Assembly: GCA_002493835.1 (NCBI GenBank)
Contig: DLAA01000090.1
Span: 1 to 5,226 of the forward strand
Source of the DNA: Lachnospiraceae bacterium UBA7060
GTDB lineage: Bacteria; Bacillota; Clostridia; Lachnospirales; Lachnospiraceae
Reading direction: 5' to 3'
Length of the DNA: 5,226 nt
The position numbers were made by a program, and so were the translations under genes. Shown here piece by piece: positions 1 to 5,226 of this stretch (position 1 is its first letter; the number at the start of each line of letters is the position of its first letter). The notes under the pieces were generated by a model. It saw only the letters and a list, made by a program, of their open reading frames with translations, searched no databases and was not told where the DNA came from.

Positions 1-173
1 TCTTCTGCGGTCTTTCCGTGACCCCCGTAAGCGTTGTTATCCATAACTGTGCCAGAAATGTCTAATGCGTAATCACCCGTACGCTCTGTCTTTGCCGTTC
101 GGGTGTCTCGATATGCAGTTGTCGCCCTGTCTACATTTTGATTTACATTACTGTGGTCAAACGTGATCTTCAT
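1..173 (-). CDS. Hypothetical protein, N-terminal part (runs off left edge)
   Basis: An open frame of 57 codons begins with ATG at 173-171 and stays open to the window edge, so only the N-terminus is visible. It is preceded by a GAGGG ribosome binding site at 184-180 with six bases to the ATG, and it lies just downstream of an intrinsic terminator, as expected for the first gene of a new unit. The visible product starts MKITFDHSNVNQ, is polar and charged, has no signal peptide or membrane segment, and contains the stretch YALDISGTVMDN followed by a Gly/His-rich bit (YGGHGK). It looks like a conserved hypothetical protein of gut Clostridia, but I cannot name the family with certainty. A GATAAT sequence at 213-208 could serve as its -10 element, although no convincing -35 accompanies it. 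No function is assigned. Confidence 0.7.
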   Translation of the reverse strand, partial: MKITFDHSNVNQNVDRATTAYRDTRTAKTERTGDYALDISGTVMDNNAYGGHGKTAE

Positions 174-233
174 AAATAACCCTCATACAAAATGTAGTCA
201 ATCTCATATTATCGCAATTTCTTAAATATAACT

Positions 234-266
234 AAGAAAAAGAGCGAATGTTCTCACATTCACCCT
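234..266 (-). terminator. Intrinsic terminator after the bile salt hydrolase gene
   Basis: On the minus strand the arms AGGGTGAATGT (266-256) and ACATTCGCTCT (251-241) pair over 11 positions, including two G-U wobbles, around the tetraloop GAGA. The right arm runs directly into TTTTCTT. It lies about 60 bases past the hydrolase stop codon and upstream of the left-edge gene, so it probably ends the hydrolase transcript and separates it from the next gene. Confidence 0.8.
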
Positions 267-323
267 TTATTTCGGCATAGTTTGGCGGTTTCTTAACCTT
301 TTAAAAAAAATTAGTCAGACACT

Positions 324-1301
324 TCATCCATTTTGCATCCTGATCTGCTCCTCTTTGATTGTCTCATATCGTATCAATCTATCACTGTTCAGATTTTCCC
401 TGTTCATATCAACGCTGGTGATCTGATGATTATCGTAGGATGTATAATAGTAAATTCCCTTATCCACATTACAGCAGGAAGTGTAAATTGTATACTCACA
501 CTCGCCACCCTCCAACTCACAACAGCCCCGCTGCTGATCTACGGAATTAAGTATATGAAAAAACTGACTGACGCTTTCTTTCTCATTTTTTCCAGAACGG
601 GAATTCATCTTGGTAAATGCTGCCCTGACAAATCTGGACTGTGAAGACAAATCTCCCGGCAGACCGATTGCTCCCATGCCCCGGCTGTAAGTTTCCAGCG
701 TAAGCCCCGGTGCAAATGTATTTTTCGGCGGCTTTACAGACAATGCCATATAATTTCGAAGCGCCGCCATCTGCATATCAAAGGGGGGATTATTTGTCAG
801 AACGCCCACAGGATTATCATATATCTTTAAGCCCGCTTCCACTGATTCTACCACAATGCATTCCTCTTTGTCTGAAAGAATCCAATGCAGCTGTGCAAGG
901 GGCAGCTCACTGCTAAAAGGAATATTTGTTATGTTTATTTGAGACAAAAGCTTTCGCGCTTCCTTCACTGTAGCACATTGAAAGAGAATCCAGGGTATAA
1001 ATTCAAACTGTGCAATATTGTCTTTCCCATTCTCTCTTCTCCGGTAAACTGCATTCCCGACGAAATTAAGTCCAGCCATTCCTACCCCTTTTTCATTTAC
1101 GGCATCGTAATACAATGGATATCCCTTCGACACATGCGCCATACCGATCATAGCATAGTGAGAATTCCACGTTCCCATTTCCAAAAAAGTAAATGAATAG
1201 TTTCTGGGCATGATTGTCACTTCATCCCCATAAGAAAAATCATAATCCAAGGTACGTCCAAAGTAGAAATCCTTTGTTTTGTAAGTGGCGGCTGTACACA
1301 T
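324..1301 (-). CDS. bsh: Choloylglycine hydrolase family protein, probable bile salt hydrolase
   Basis: A 325-residue cytoplasmic Ntn-hydrolase that probably cleaves the amide bond of glycine- or taurine-conjugated bile salts, releasing free bile acid and the amino acid. The start chosen is ATG 1301, which gives MCTA at the N-terminus. After Met removal Cys2 becomes the nucleophile and free alpha-amine required by this family, and AAGGAG sits at 1314-1309 with seven bases spacing. An in-frame ATG at 1379 would bury the cysteine at residue 28. All known active-site positions are present: Cys2, Arg16 and Asp19 (in FGRTLD), Asn79 (in AGLNF), Asn170 (in VLTNNP) and Arg223 (in SQSRFVR). The length matches the usual 315-340 residues. 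The N-terminal FSYGDEV and PRNY blocks also match Gram-positive bile salt hydrolases better than typical penicillin V acylases. It follows the VanZ gene after 117 bp and is followed by a terminator, with a likely promoter and palindrome of its own. Penicillin V or N-acyl-homoserine lactone amidase activity remains possible in this family. Confidence 0.92.
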   Translation of the reverse strand: MCTAATYKTKDFYFGRTLDYDFSYGDEVTIMPRNYSFTFLEMGTWNSHYAMIGMAHVSKGYPLYYDAVNEKGVGMAGLNFVGNAVYRRRENGKDNIAQFEFIPWILFQCATVKEARKLLSQINITNIPFSSELPLAQLHWILSDKEECIVVESVEAGLKIYDNPVGVLTNNPPFDMQMAALRNYMALSVKPPKNTFAPGLTLETYSRGMGAIGLPGDLSSQSRFVRAAFTKMNSRSGKNEKESVSQFFHILNSVDQQRGCCELEGGECEYTIYTSCCNVDKGIYYYTSYDNHQITSVDMNRENLNSDRLIRYETIKEEQIRMQNG

Positions 1302-1308
1302 AGTACCT

Positions 1309-1314
1309 CTCCTT
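1309..1314 (-). promoter_or_regulatory. Ribosome binding site fixing the hydrolase start
   Basis: The minus strand reads AAGGAG, then seven bases, then the ATG at 1301. This strong site lies inside the longer open frame and supports the internal ATG that puts Cys at position 2, rather than the upstream ATG at 1379. Confidence 0.85.
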
Positions 1315-1349
1315 CCAGCGAACACGCTCTGCCCATCCAATTCTATAAT

Positions 1350-1367
1350 TTCCTGTATATACAGGAA
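1350..1367. promoter_or_regulatory. Perfect 18-bp palindrome, candidate operator of the hydrolase gene
   Basis: The sequence TTCCTGTATATACAGGAA is identical on both strands, with its centre between 1358 and 1359. It lies 48 nt upstream of the hydrolase ATG and 38 nt downstream of the proposed -10 TATAAT. A symmetrical site of this length is the usual shape of an operator for a dimeric repressor. As RNA it could also fold into a seven-pair hairpin, but no U-run follows, so it is not a terminator. The regulator is not in the window and cannot be named. Confidence 0.5.
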
Positions 1368-1405
1368 CTCCACACCCATATCTTTATGAATGTGTGATCC
1401 TCTTT

Positions 1406-1411
1406 ATTATA
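1406..1411 (-). promoter_or_regulatory. Candidate -10 element of the hydrolase promoter
   Basis: A consensus TATAAT on the minus strand starts eight bases after the VanZ stop codon and would give a leader of roughly 100 nt. The matching -35 region is weak (GCATCA at 17-bp spacing), so the promoter is a proposal. A second, poorer -10-like TAGAAT lies at 1345-1340, downstream of the palindrome, also without a good -35. Confidence 0.4.
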
Positions 1412-1418
1412 TGTATAA

Positions 1419-2045
1419 CTACTCAGAATGATGCAGACTTAATATTCGTTGTACTGGTACACGCAAAAATTTTGTGACGACAGACAGAAATCCATATATG
1501 TCAGTCAACGCCAAATAAATCAGAAAACCCATCAAGAACCCAAATGAATTTAACAGCACATCATCCAGCTGGCATGCACCAAGATGATATTTCAACTGCA
1601 CCGCCTCAATGCCGATGCTGCAGGCCGCAGCGACAGGAGCCGCAATCAGAATATGGCGCATCGGTTTTCCCGCCATAGGCAGCAGAATCCCGAACGGAAT
1701 AAACATAATGACGTTTGCAATGTAAAAAGCTTTCTGCTCATTGCTATCGAACCATCTGGATAGAAACACCCAGTCAATATGACCATACCGCAGCACCGGC
1801 GTGCGTGACAAAATGGTAAGCTGAAGCACACAGTAGCTGTATGTCACAAAGGTAAATAGCCATATGATACGGAGGACAAATCGAAATACAAACGTCATCG
1901 TAAGCTTTTTACGAAAAGCCGGACGCACGGACAGCTCCGCCAGCGCAACAGCAGAGCAAACCGCCAACGCCAACCTAAAAGCGTCTGGCAGATACATGCA
2001 AGTTTCTTTTATCTGAAAGATTACGAGTTTCAGTATGGTATCCAT
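1419..2045 (-). CDS. VanZ family membrane protein
   Basis: A 208-residue integral membrane protein of the VanZ-like family, whose founding member raises teicoplanin resistance in enterococci by an unclear mechanism. Most chromosomal homologues have no established role. About five hydrophobic segments can be seen, near residues 22-38, 52-79, 108-124, 131-147 and 162-180. The family signature is clear in the C-terminal half: N111 to G119 (NVIMFIPFG), then E147xxQ150, and D161-D162xxxN166xxG169xxxG173. I chose ATG 2045 because GGAG lies at 2055-2052 with six bases spacing. The ATG four codons earlier at 2057 lacks a ribosome binding site. The gene is separated by 213-226 bp from the flippase gene and is clearly richer in G+C than that gene, so it probably does not belong to the glycan operon. 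It precedes the bile salt hydrolase gene, and no terminator is visible between the two, so read-through is possible. Confidence 0.88.
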   Translation of the reverse strand: MDTILKLVIFQIKETCMYLPDAFRLALAVCSAVALAELSVRPAFRKKLTMTFVFRFVLRIIWLFTFVTYSYCVLQLTILSRTPVLRYGHIDWVFLSRWFDSNEQKAFYIANVIMFIPFGILLPMAGKPMRHILIAAPVAAACSIGIEAVQLKYHLGACQLDDVLLNSFGFLMGFLIYLALTDIYGFLSVVTKFLRVPVQRILSLHHSE

Positions 2046-2089
2046 CTTTAGCTCCATTCTGATGCGATTTTGATCTAACCCTAACTTCT

Positions 2090-2132
2090 AAACAGATACT
2101 CTGGTTGATCCCATCTTTCACTGTATCTGTTT
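2090..2132. repeat. 10-bp perfect inverted repeat in the VanZ leader
   Basis: The plus strand reads AAACAGATAC at 2090-2099 and GTATCTGTTT at 2123-2132, exact reverse complements separated by 23 bases. In the VanZ transcript this could form a hairpin ending about 32 nt before the chosen GGAG site. No U-run follows in the direction of transcription, so it is not an obvious terminator. It could be a leader structure or a spaced operator. Confidence 0.4.
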
Positions 2133-2219
2133 TCTGTATATTCGAGTAAAGATTCTTTCCTCCGTTTTGAAATAAAATATGAAATTTTCAAGATACATAA
2201 TCTATAGTTTTTAACTCTT

Positions 2220-2225
2220 ATTATA
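2220..2225 (-). promoter_or_regulatory. Candidate -10 element upstream of VanZ
   Basis: The 214-bp gap between the flippase and VanZ genes holds a consensus TATAAT on the minus strand, inside the AT-rich part next to the flippase stop. The -35 region at 16-18 bp spacing is poor, so it may be a chance match. If used, it would give a leader of about 165 nt containing the inverted repeat at 2090-2132. I see no convincing intrinsic terminator after the flippase gene in this gap. Confidence 0.25.
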
Positions 2226-2271
2226 TACACGTATTAAGGTCTATTTTCTAACACAAAACTACCTTCTATGT

Positions 2272-3708
2272 TTAAATCACATTGGTGTATTTTTTTCTTC
2301 GTTTTACTACCATAATCACTAAAATAGTAATAAAAAGGACATAACGAATCATATGATATGGATAAATTAGTGCACTAAATATTGCTAGCCCGGCTACTAA
2401 TATACACATCTGCCCTATTTTTTTACCATCAAAAATAGTAATTCCATCCATATCATTTCTACATATTCTTTTCATATATGTATAATGAACTGCTGCAAAT
2501 AAAATATAGCATGCCAATGTTGTATACCCTGCTGCCAAATATCCAAATCTTTGTATACAAATATAGTTCAAACCAACATTGGCAACCGCTGCCCCAACTG
2601 ATGCAGCGGCAATAAATGTTGTTTTCAACGAATACTGTTCAAGAGGTGAAATTACATTAAATATCAACATAAAAAACATGCTGCAAGCAACCGGGGGAAT
2701 CACATAAACCCCTTCGTAATACTCAGGAGGAGCCATAATTGTTAAAACTTCTGGCGCAAACCAAACCATTATCCATAAAAGCACCATATAATACGACAAA
2801 ATTGCATTTACAACCATACTAATTTTATTATAATTTTTTGCTTTTATTCTCTGTAATAGCCACGGACTATAAGACGCATGCAGTGCGCTATTTAAAATAT
2901 TAATTACATTAGCAGTACTGTATGCAACCGAATAAATACCTGCCTGACTAGAACCACACATATTTTTTATCATAATTCTATCTAACTGTCCTAAAACAAC
3001 CGTTGATAGGAAATGCGGTATCATGGGAAGATTATATTTAAATGCAAATTTCCAGTATGCTTTATTAAATAATTTTTTAGATTTGCCAACAAAATCAATA
3101 CAACAAATTCCACCTATTATTACTGTACTTATTCCGATTCCTAATACTTTTGCATATGCTTTATCTTTCATCAGAACTACTAGTACAATTGACAGCACTG
3201 TGGAAAACATTGCATACGTTATCGTCACACAAACCATTTTCTTGTAATGGTACTCAAAACGTTTTCTTAATGACCACATAGTCATTATAGTATTAAAAAC
3301 ACAATGTATAAGCATTAAAAAAATATATTTTTCTTCTAACTGTATTATAGGTTTTAAGCAATCATAAATCTGCTCCAAAATGATTGAACAAAAAGCAGCA
3401 CATGTAAGCAACAGACCTAACGTAGCAGACTGATAATTATCTTTATCATCAGAAAATTTTACTAATCCCACGTTTTGTACACTATACGATAATCCCAATG
3501 TTACAAAAATAGAAATTATACTTTCCCATGAATTAAATATACTTATCATGCCATAATCTTCCGTCGAAAGTATCCTTGTAAAAATGGGCGTCGTAAAAAA
3601 CAAAAGTCCTTTTTGGAGTAATGAACAAAAAAAGAACCATGCGGATACTTTTAATGGACGAGAAAGCTGCTTATATATATTCAAAAACTTATCTATACGT
3701 TGTTCCAT
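2272..3708 (-). CDS. Wzx-type polysaccharide flippase (oligosaccharide translocase)
   Basis: A 478-residue multi-pass membrane protein of the polysaccharide biosynthesis/MATE-like superfamily, which moves undecaprenyl-linked oligosaccharide units across the cytoplasmic membrane for capsule, teichoic-type or exopolysaccharide assembly. The N-terminus carries the family hallmark: a first membrane helix (about residues 21-40) running into TPIFTRILSTEDYG (40-53), followed by a second helix ending in GLSYSVQN. Further hydrophobic stretches are spread over the whole length, giving roughly 12-14 membrane segments, and the basic tail KRRKK lies near the C-terminus. The length is normal for Wzx. I prefer ATG 3708, with GGAG at 3722-3719 and ten bases spacing. 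The ATG at 3726 has no ribosome binding site, but it cannot be excluded. The gene follows the nucleotidyltransferase-like gene by 46 bp, so the two are likely co-transcribed. It is very AT-rich, like its upstream neighbours. The transported glycan cannot be read from the sequence. Confidence 0.9.
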   Translation of the reverse strand: MEQRIDKFLNIYKQLSRPLKVSAWFFFCSLLQKGLLFFTTPIFTRILSTEDYGMISIFNSWESIISIFVTLGLSYSVQNVGLVKFSDDKDNYQSATLGLLLTCAAFCSIILEQIYDCLKPIIQLEEKYIFLMLIHCVFNTIMTMWSLRKRFEYHYKKMVCVTITYAMFSTVLSIVLVVLMKDKAYAKVLGIGISTVIIGGICCIDFVGKSKKLFNKAYWKFAFKYNLPMIPHFLSTVVLGQLDRIMIKNMCGSSQAGIYSVAYSTANVINILNSALHASYSPWLLQRIKAKNYNKISMVVNAILSYYMVLLWIMVWFAPEVLTIMAPPEYYEGVYVIPPVACSMFFMLIFNVISPLEQYSLKTTFIAAASVGAAVANVGLNYICIQRFGYLAAGYTTLACYILFAAVHYTYMKRICRNDMDGITIFDGKKIGQMCILVAGLAIFSALIYPYHMIRYVLFITILVIMVVKRRKKYTNVI

Positions 3709-3754
3709 TTTTTGCACACTCCGCATGACAAACTATTTAAATTTAACCATTCCC

Positions 3755-4411
3755 TTAACGCATAATTTTAGAATATATCCTTAATATCCGGTCATATATA
3801 CAAAATATTTCTCTAAACAATTCCTTTTTAATATTTCGATTGATTTTCAATGCTCCATCACAAATATTTGTCATGTTCAAAAAAACCGCCTTATCCAAAG
3901 GATAATCAACATAAAAATGATTCTTATCCATATACGCTTTAAGTACATAGAGAAGTTCTGTCTTATCTCTTTTTTTGCCGCCAAACATGATATTAAGTTT
4001 TTTATAATATAAGAAAGATAATTTGGGCTTTTGAATAAGTGCATGATACAATAAGGAAAACATATAATCATCAGAATTCAAAACATAAAATCCTTTCCCA
4101 CTTAAAATCCTGTTTTTAAGAATTTCCTCTTCCCACCTGCGACAATAGTATCCATCTCCTACATATCGAATATCTACTCTAATTTTCTGAGCACCTATAT
4201 TAATATAATAGTTGCCTCTATTGTGAGCATGATATAAAGGAATTGCCCCAACCGCATTAATAAAATCTGCTTTATCTCTACATAAAATATCTATATCATC
4301 CTGATTATTCAATAAATTCGTGAGCGAATATTCTTCCCAGTTTCTCAAAATAACATATTCCACTTTGTGGTTAATATAATCAAAAAGCTCATCAAAACTA
4401 CTCCAGCTCAT
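3755..4411 (-). CDS. Nucleotidyltransferase-like protein of a glycan locus, function unknown
   Basis: A 218-residue soluble protein with no signal peptide or membrane segment. Residues 19-43 read YVILRNWEEY followed by QDDIDIL. Asp39 and Asp41, together with Asp80 in the strand KIRVDIR, fit the D-x-D plus distal Asp metal-binding pattern of the DNA polymerase beta-like nucleotidyltransferase fold. The usual Gly-Gly/Ser turn before the first Asp is not evident (NNQ is in its place), so catalysis is uncertain. Similar proteins occur in surface-polysaccharide clusters, often near a thymidylate-kinase-like gene as here, but I know of no proven reaction. The start ATG 4411 has AGGAG at 4422-4418 with six bases spacing. 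The C-terminal third is rich in Lys, Arg and Tyr and probably helical. It lies 58 bp after the kinase-like gene and 46 bp before the flippase gene, consistent with one operon. The gene is AT-rich. Confidence 0.7.
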   Translation of the reverse strand: MSWSSFDELFDYINHKVEYVILRNWEEYSLTNLLNNQDDIDILCRDKADFINAVGAIPLYHAHNRGNYYINIGAQKIRVDIRYVGDGYYCRRWEEEILKNRILSGKGFYVLNSDDYMFSLLYHALIQKPKLSFLYYKKLNIMFGGKKRDKTELLYVLKAYMDKNHFYVDYPLDKAVFLNMTNICDGALKINRNIKKELFREIFCIYDRILRIYSKIMR

Positions 4412-4469
4412 TGGTATCTCCTGATATAATAAAATACTTTTATGAATAAGAAACCATCATATATTCCCA

Positions 4470-5078
4470 CTAAGTTAACAATGTACCAAAACGTTGATCC
4501 ATTTGTAATCTATTTCTAATAATTTTTAGCGTATTTTCAATTGAATTTAATCCCGTATTTATAACGACATTCTCCTCCTTCATATAATATCTATCTAATT
4601 CTCCCTTAATCTTTTTTAGAGCTTCTACTTGTTCATCAGACTCAATATCGTCTTTACGAGATAATGATATCTCAACGTCACAAGTCAAATAAAATGTCAC
4701 CGTAGGATGATAAAATCTATTTCCCAAAAATAATTTATATATTCCCACTACAATTCTTCTTTTCCATTTCATCTCATCTCTAAGTGAAATAATCAATTCA
4801 TCCACATATCTATCGAATATTACAACTTTTTTTAATCCATTGTGCTTGTAAATACGATAATAATATTCCACGATAACTGCGATTGGCCTGACAAGTCTTA
4901 TCATTTTTAAAGGATGCTCTGCAAAAAATTTAGCAATTCCGGTCTCCCAATTTTTTTGCCCCATATACTGCACGACACTAACTTCTTTTCCAAACATCTC
5001 AGCAACTAATCTCACTATTGTGCTTTTACCGGTACCGTCTGCTCCAACAACGCATATAGAATTATACTTTATCACCAT
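4470..5078 (-). CDS. Thymidylate kinase-like P-loop kinase in a glycan operon
   Basis: A protein of about 202 residues with the fold signatures of thymidylate kinase. These are Walker A GADGTGKST (residues 12-20), a DRY motif at 89-91 after a hydrophobic strand (VVIFDRY), and HPTVTFYL (124-131), which leads into a lid-like SRKDD segment (140-144). True Tmk makes dTDP from dTMP, but this copy sits among glycan genes. It may be a specialised paralogue that phosphorylates a nucleotide, sugar or lipid-linked precursor. That is inference, and I do not assign tmk. Start choice: GGAGG at 5086-5082 overlaps the first possible ATG (5090), lies three bases before ATG 5078 and six before GTG 5075. I give 5078, and GTG 5075 is equally plausible. 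The start overlaps the end of the upstream open frame, suggesting translational coupling. The nucleotidyltransferase-like gene follows after 58 bp. Confidence 0.78.
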   Translation of the reverse strand: MVIKYNSICVVGADGTGKSTIVRLVAEMFGKEVSVVQYMGQKNWETGIAKFFAEHPLKMIRLVRPIAVIVEYYYRIYKHNGLKKVVIFDRYVDELIISLRDEMKWKRRIVVGIYKLFLGNRFYHPTVTFYLTCDVEISLSRKDDIESDEQVEALKKIKGELDRYYMKEENVVINTGLNSIENTLKIIRNRLQMDQRFGTLLT

Positions 5079-5226
5079 GCTCCTCCACATAATTACAAAA
5101 CATACTAAAATGTTCTATCTCAGCTTTTAACATTCTCTTCTTTTGATACTTAGCGCTTTTTAATAACATAACGCAGGTAAATCTTAATCGTGCCAACAAA
5201 AAAATATATAAATAATCTAGATGGTT
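5062..5226 (-). CDS. Unidentified protein, C-terminal 54 residues (runs off right edge)
   Basis: From the right window edge a frame reads without interruption for 54 codons to a TAA at 5064-5062. It has no visible start because its 5' part lies outside the window. Its stop overlaps the start of the kinase-like gene by about 17 bases in a different frame, a usual arrangement for coupled operon genes and the main reason to regard it as real. The visible end has a hydrophobic piece (DYLYIFLLARLRF), then a basic, probably helical region (KSAKYQKKRMLKAEIEHF) and an acidic tail. In this setting a glycosyltransferase or other glycan-assembly enzyme is possible, but nothing in these residues proves it. 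In so AT-rich a stretch 54 codons without a stop is supportive, not decisive. Confidence 0.6.
   Translation of the reverse strand, partial: NHLDYLYIFLLARLRFTCVMLLKSAKYQKKRMLKAEIEHFSMFCNYVEEHGDKV

Noticed and set aside
196..201. TTGACT as a -35 box for the left-edge gene
   Set aside because: At normal spacing the -10 would fall on the start codon, so it cannot drive this gene from that ATG.
301..323. Run of eight T on the minus strand just after the hydrolase stop, as a first terminator
   Set aside because: Only a three-pair hairpin precedes it; the 11-pair hairpin at 241-266 with its T-run is a much better terminator.
333..1196. Several plus-strand open frames opposite the bile salt hydrolase gene
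   Set aside because: They lie entirely antisense to a well-supported gene, have no recognisable motifs, and are explained as frame shadows.
1646..1831. Minus-strand 61-codon frame inside the VanZ gene
   Set aside because: It is a different frame of the VanZ coding sequence, Cys-rich and without similarity that I recognise.
2240..2265. AAGGT/ACCTT inverted repeat after the flippase as a terminator
   Set aside because: The stem is five pairs with a long loop and no T-run follows.
3023..3784. Plus-strand open frames opposite the flippase gene
   Set aside because: They are antisense to a clear membrane protein gene and show no family features of their own.
3877..4071. Minus-strand 64-codon frame inside the nucleotidyltransferase-like gene
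   Set aside because: It is an out-of-frame shadow; its hydrophobic composition comes from AT-rich codons.
4470..5078. Calling the kinase-like gene the housekeeping tmk
   Set aside because: The motifs fit the fold, but the glycan-locus context and the divergent lid leave its substrate open.
1..5226. CRISPR arrays, tRNA or rRNA genes, insertion sequences
   Set aside because: I saw no regularly spaced direct repeats, cloverleaf sequence, transposase frame or terminal inverted repeats with target duplications.

Overview
The window reads as chromosomal DNA of a gut Firmicute, most likely a Clostridia/Lachnospiraceae-type bacterium. The reasons are a Gram-positive-type bile salt hydrolase, AGGAGG-type ribosome binding sites before most genes, a VanZ-family membrane protein and a moderately AT-rich base composition. 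The genus cannot be fixed from sequence reading alone. Every gene I can support lies on the minus strand, so transcription runs from the right edge to the left.

Right part (5226 down to 2272): the downstream end of a surface-glycan locus. In order these are the C-terminal end of an unidentified protein cut by the window edge, a thymidylate-kinase-like P-loop kinase whose start overlaps that protein's stop, a small protein with a nucleotidyltransferase-like aspartate pattern, and a Wzx-type polysaccharide flippase. Gaps are short (overlap, 58 bp, about 46 bp), so these look like one operon. The flippase would carry lipid-linked repeat units across the membrane. The kinase-like and nucleotidyltransferase-like proteins probably modify or activate a glycan building block, but their substrates are unknown. 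This block is very AT-rich.

Middle (2058-2271): a 214-bp gap that marks a composition change. It holds a possible -10 element and a perfect 10-bp inverted repeat that would sit in the leader of the next gene.

Left part (2045 down to 324): a VanZ-family membrane protein, then a complete choloylglycine (bile salt) hydrolase with all expected catalytic residues. The hydrolase start is fixed by its Cys2 nucleophile and a strong ribosome binding site. An exact 18-bp palindrome lies 48 nt upstream of that start and is a good operator candidate. A clear intrinsic terminator follows the hydrolase gene. At the left edge the first 57 codons of another, unrecognised protein begin.

The most interesting points are the kinase-like plus nucleotidyltransferase-like gene pair inside a glycan operon, and the palindrome in front of the bile salt hydrolase gene. 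I did not find a clearly new defence, mobile or RNA system here.
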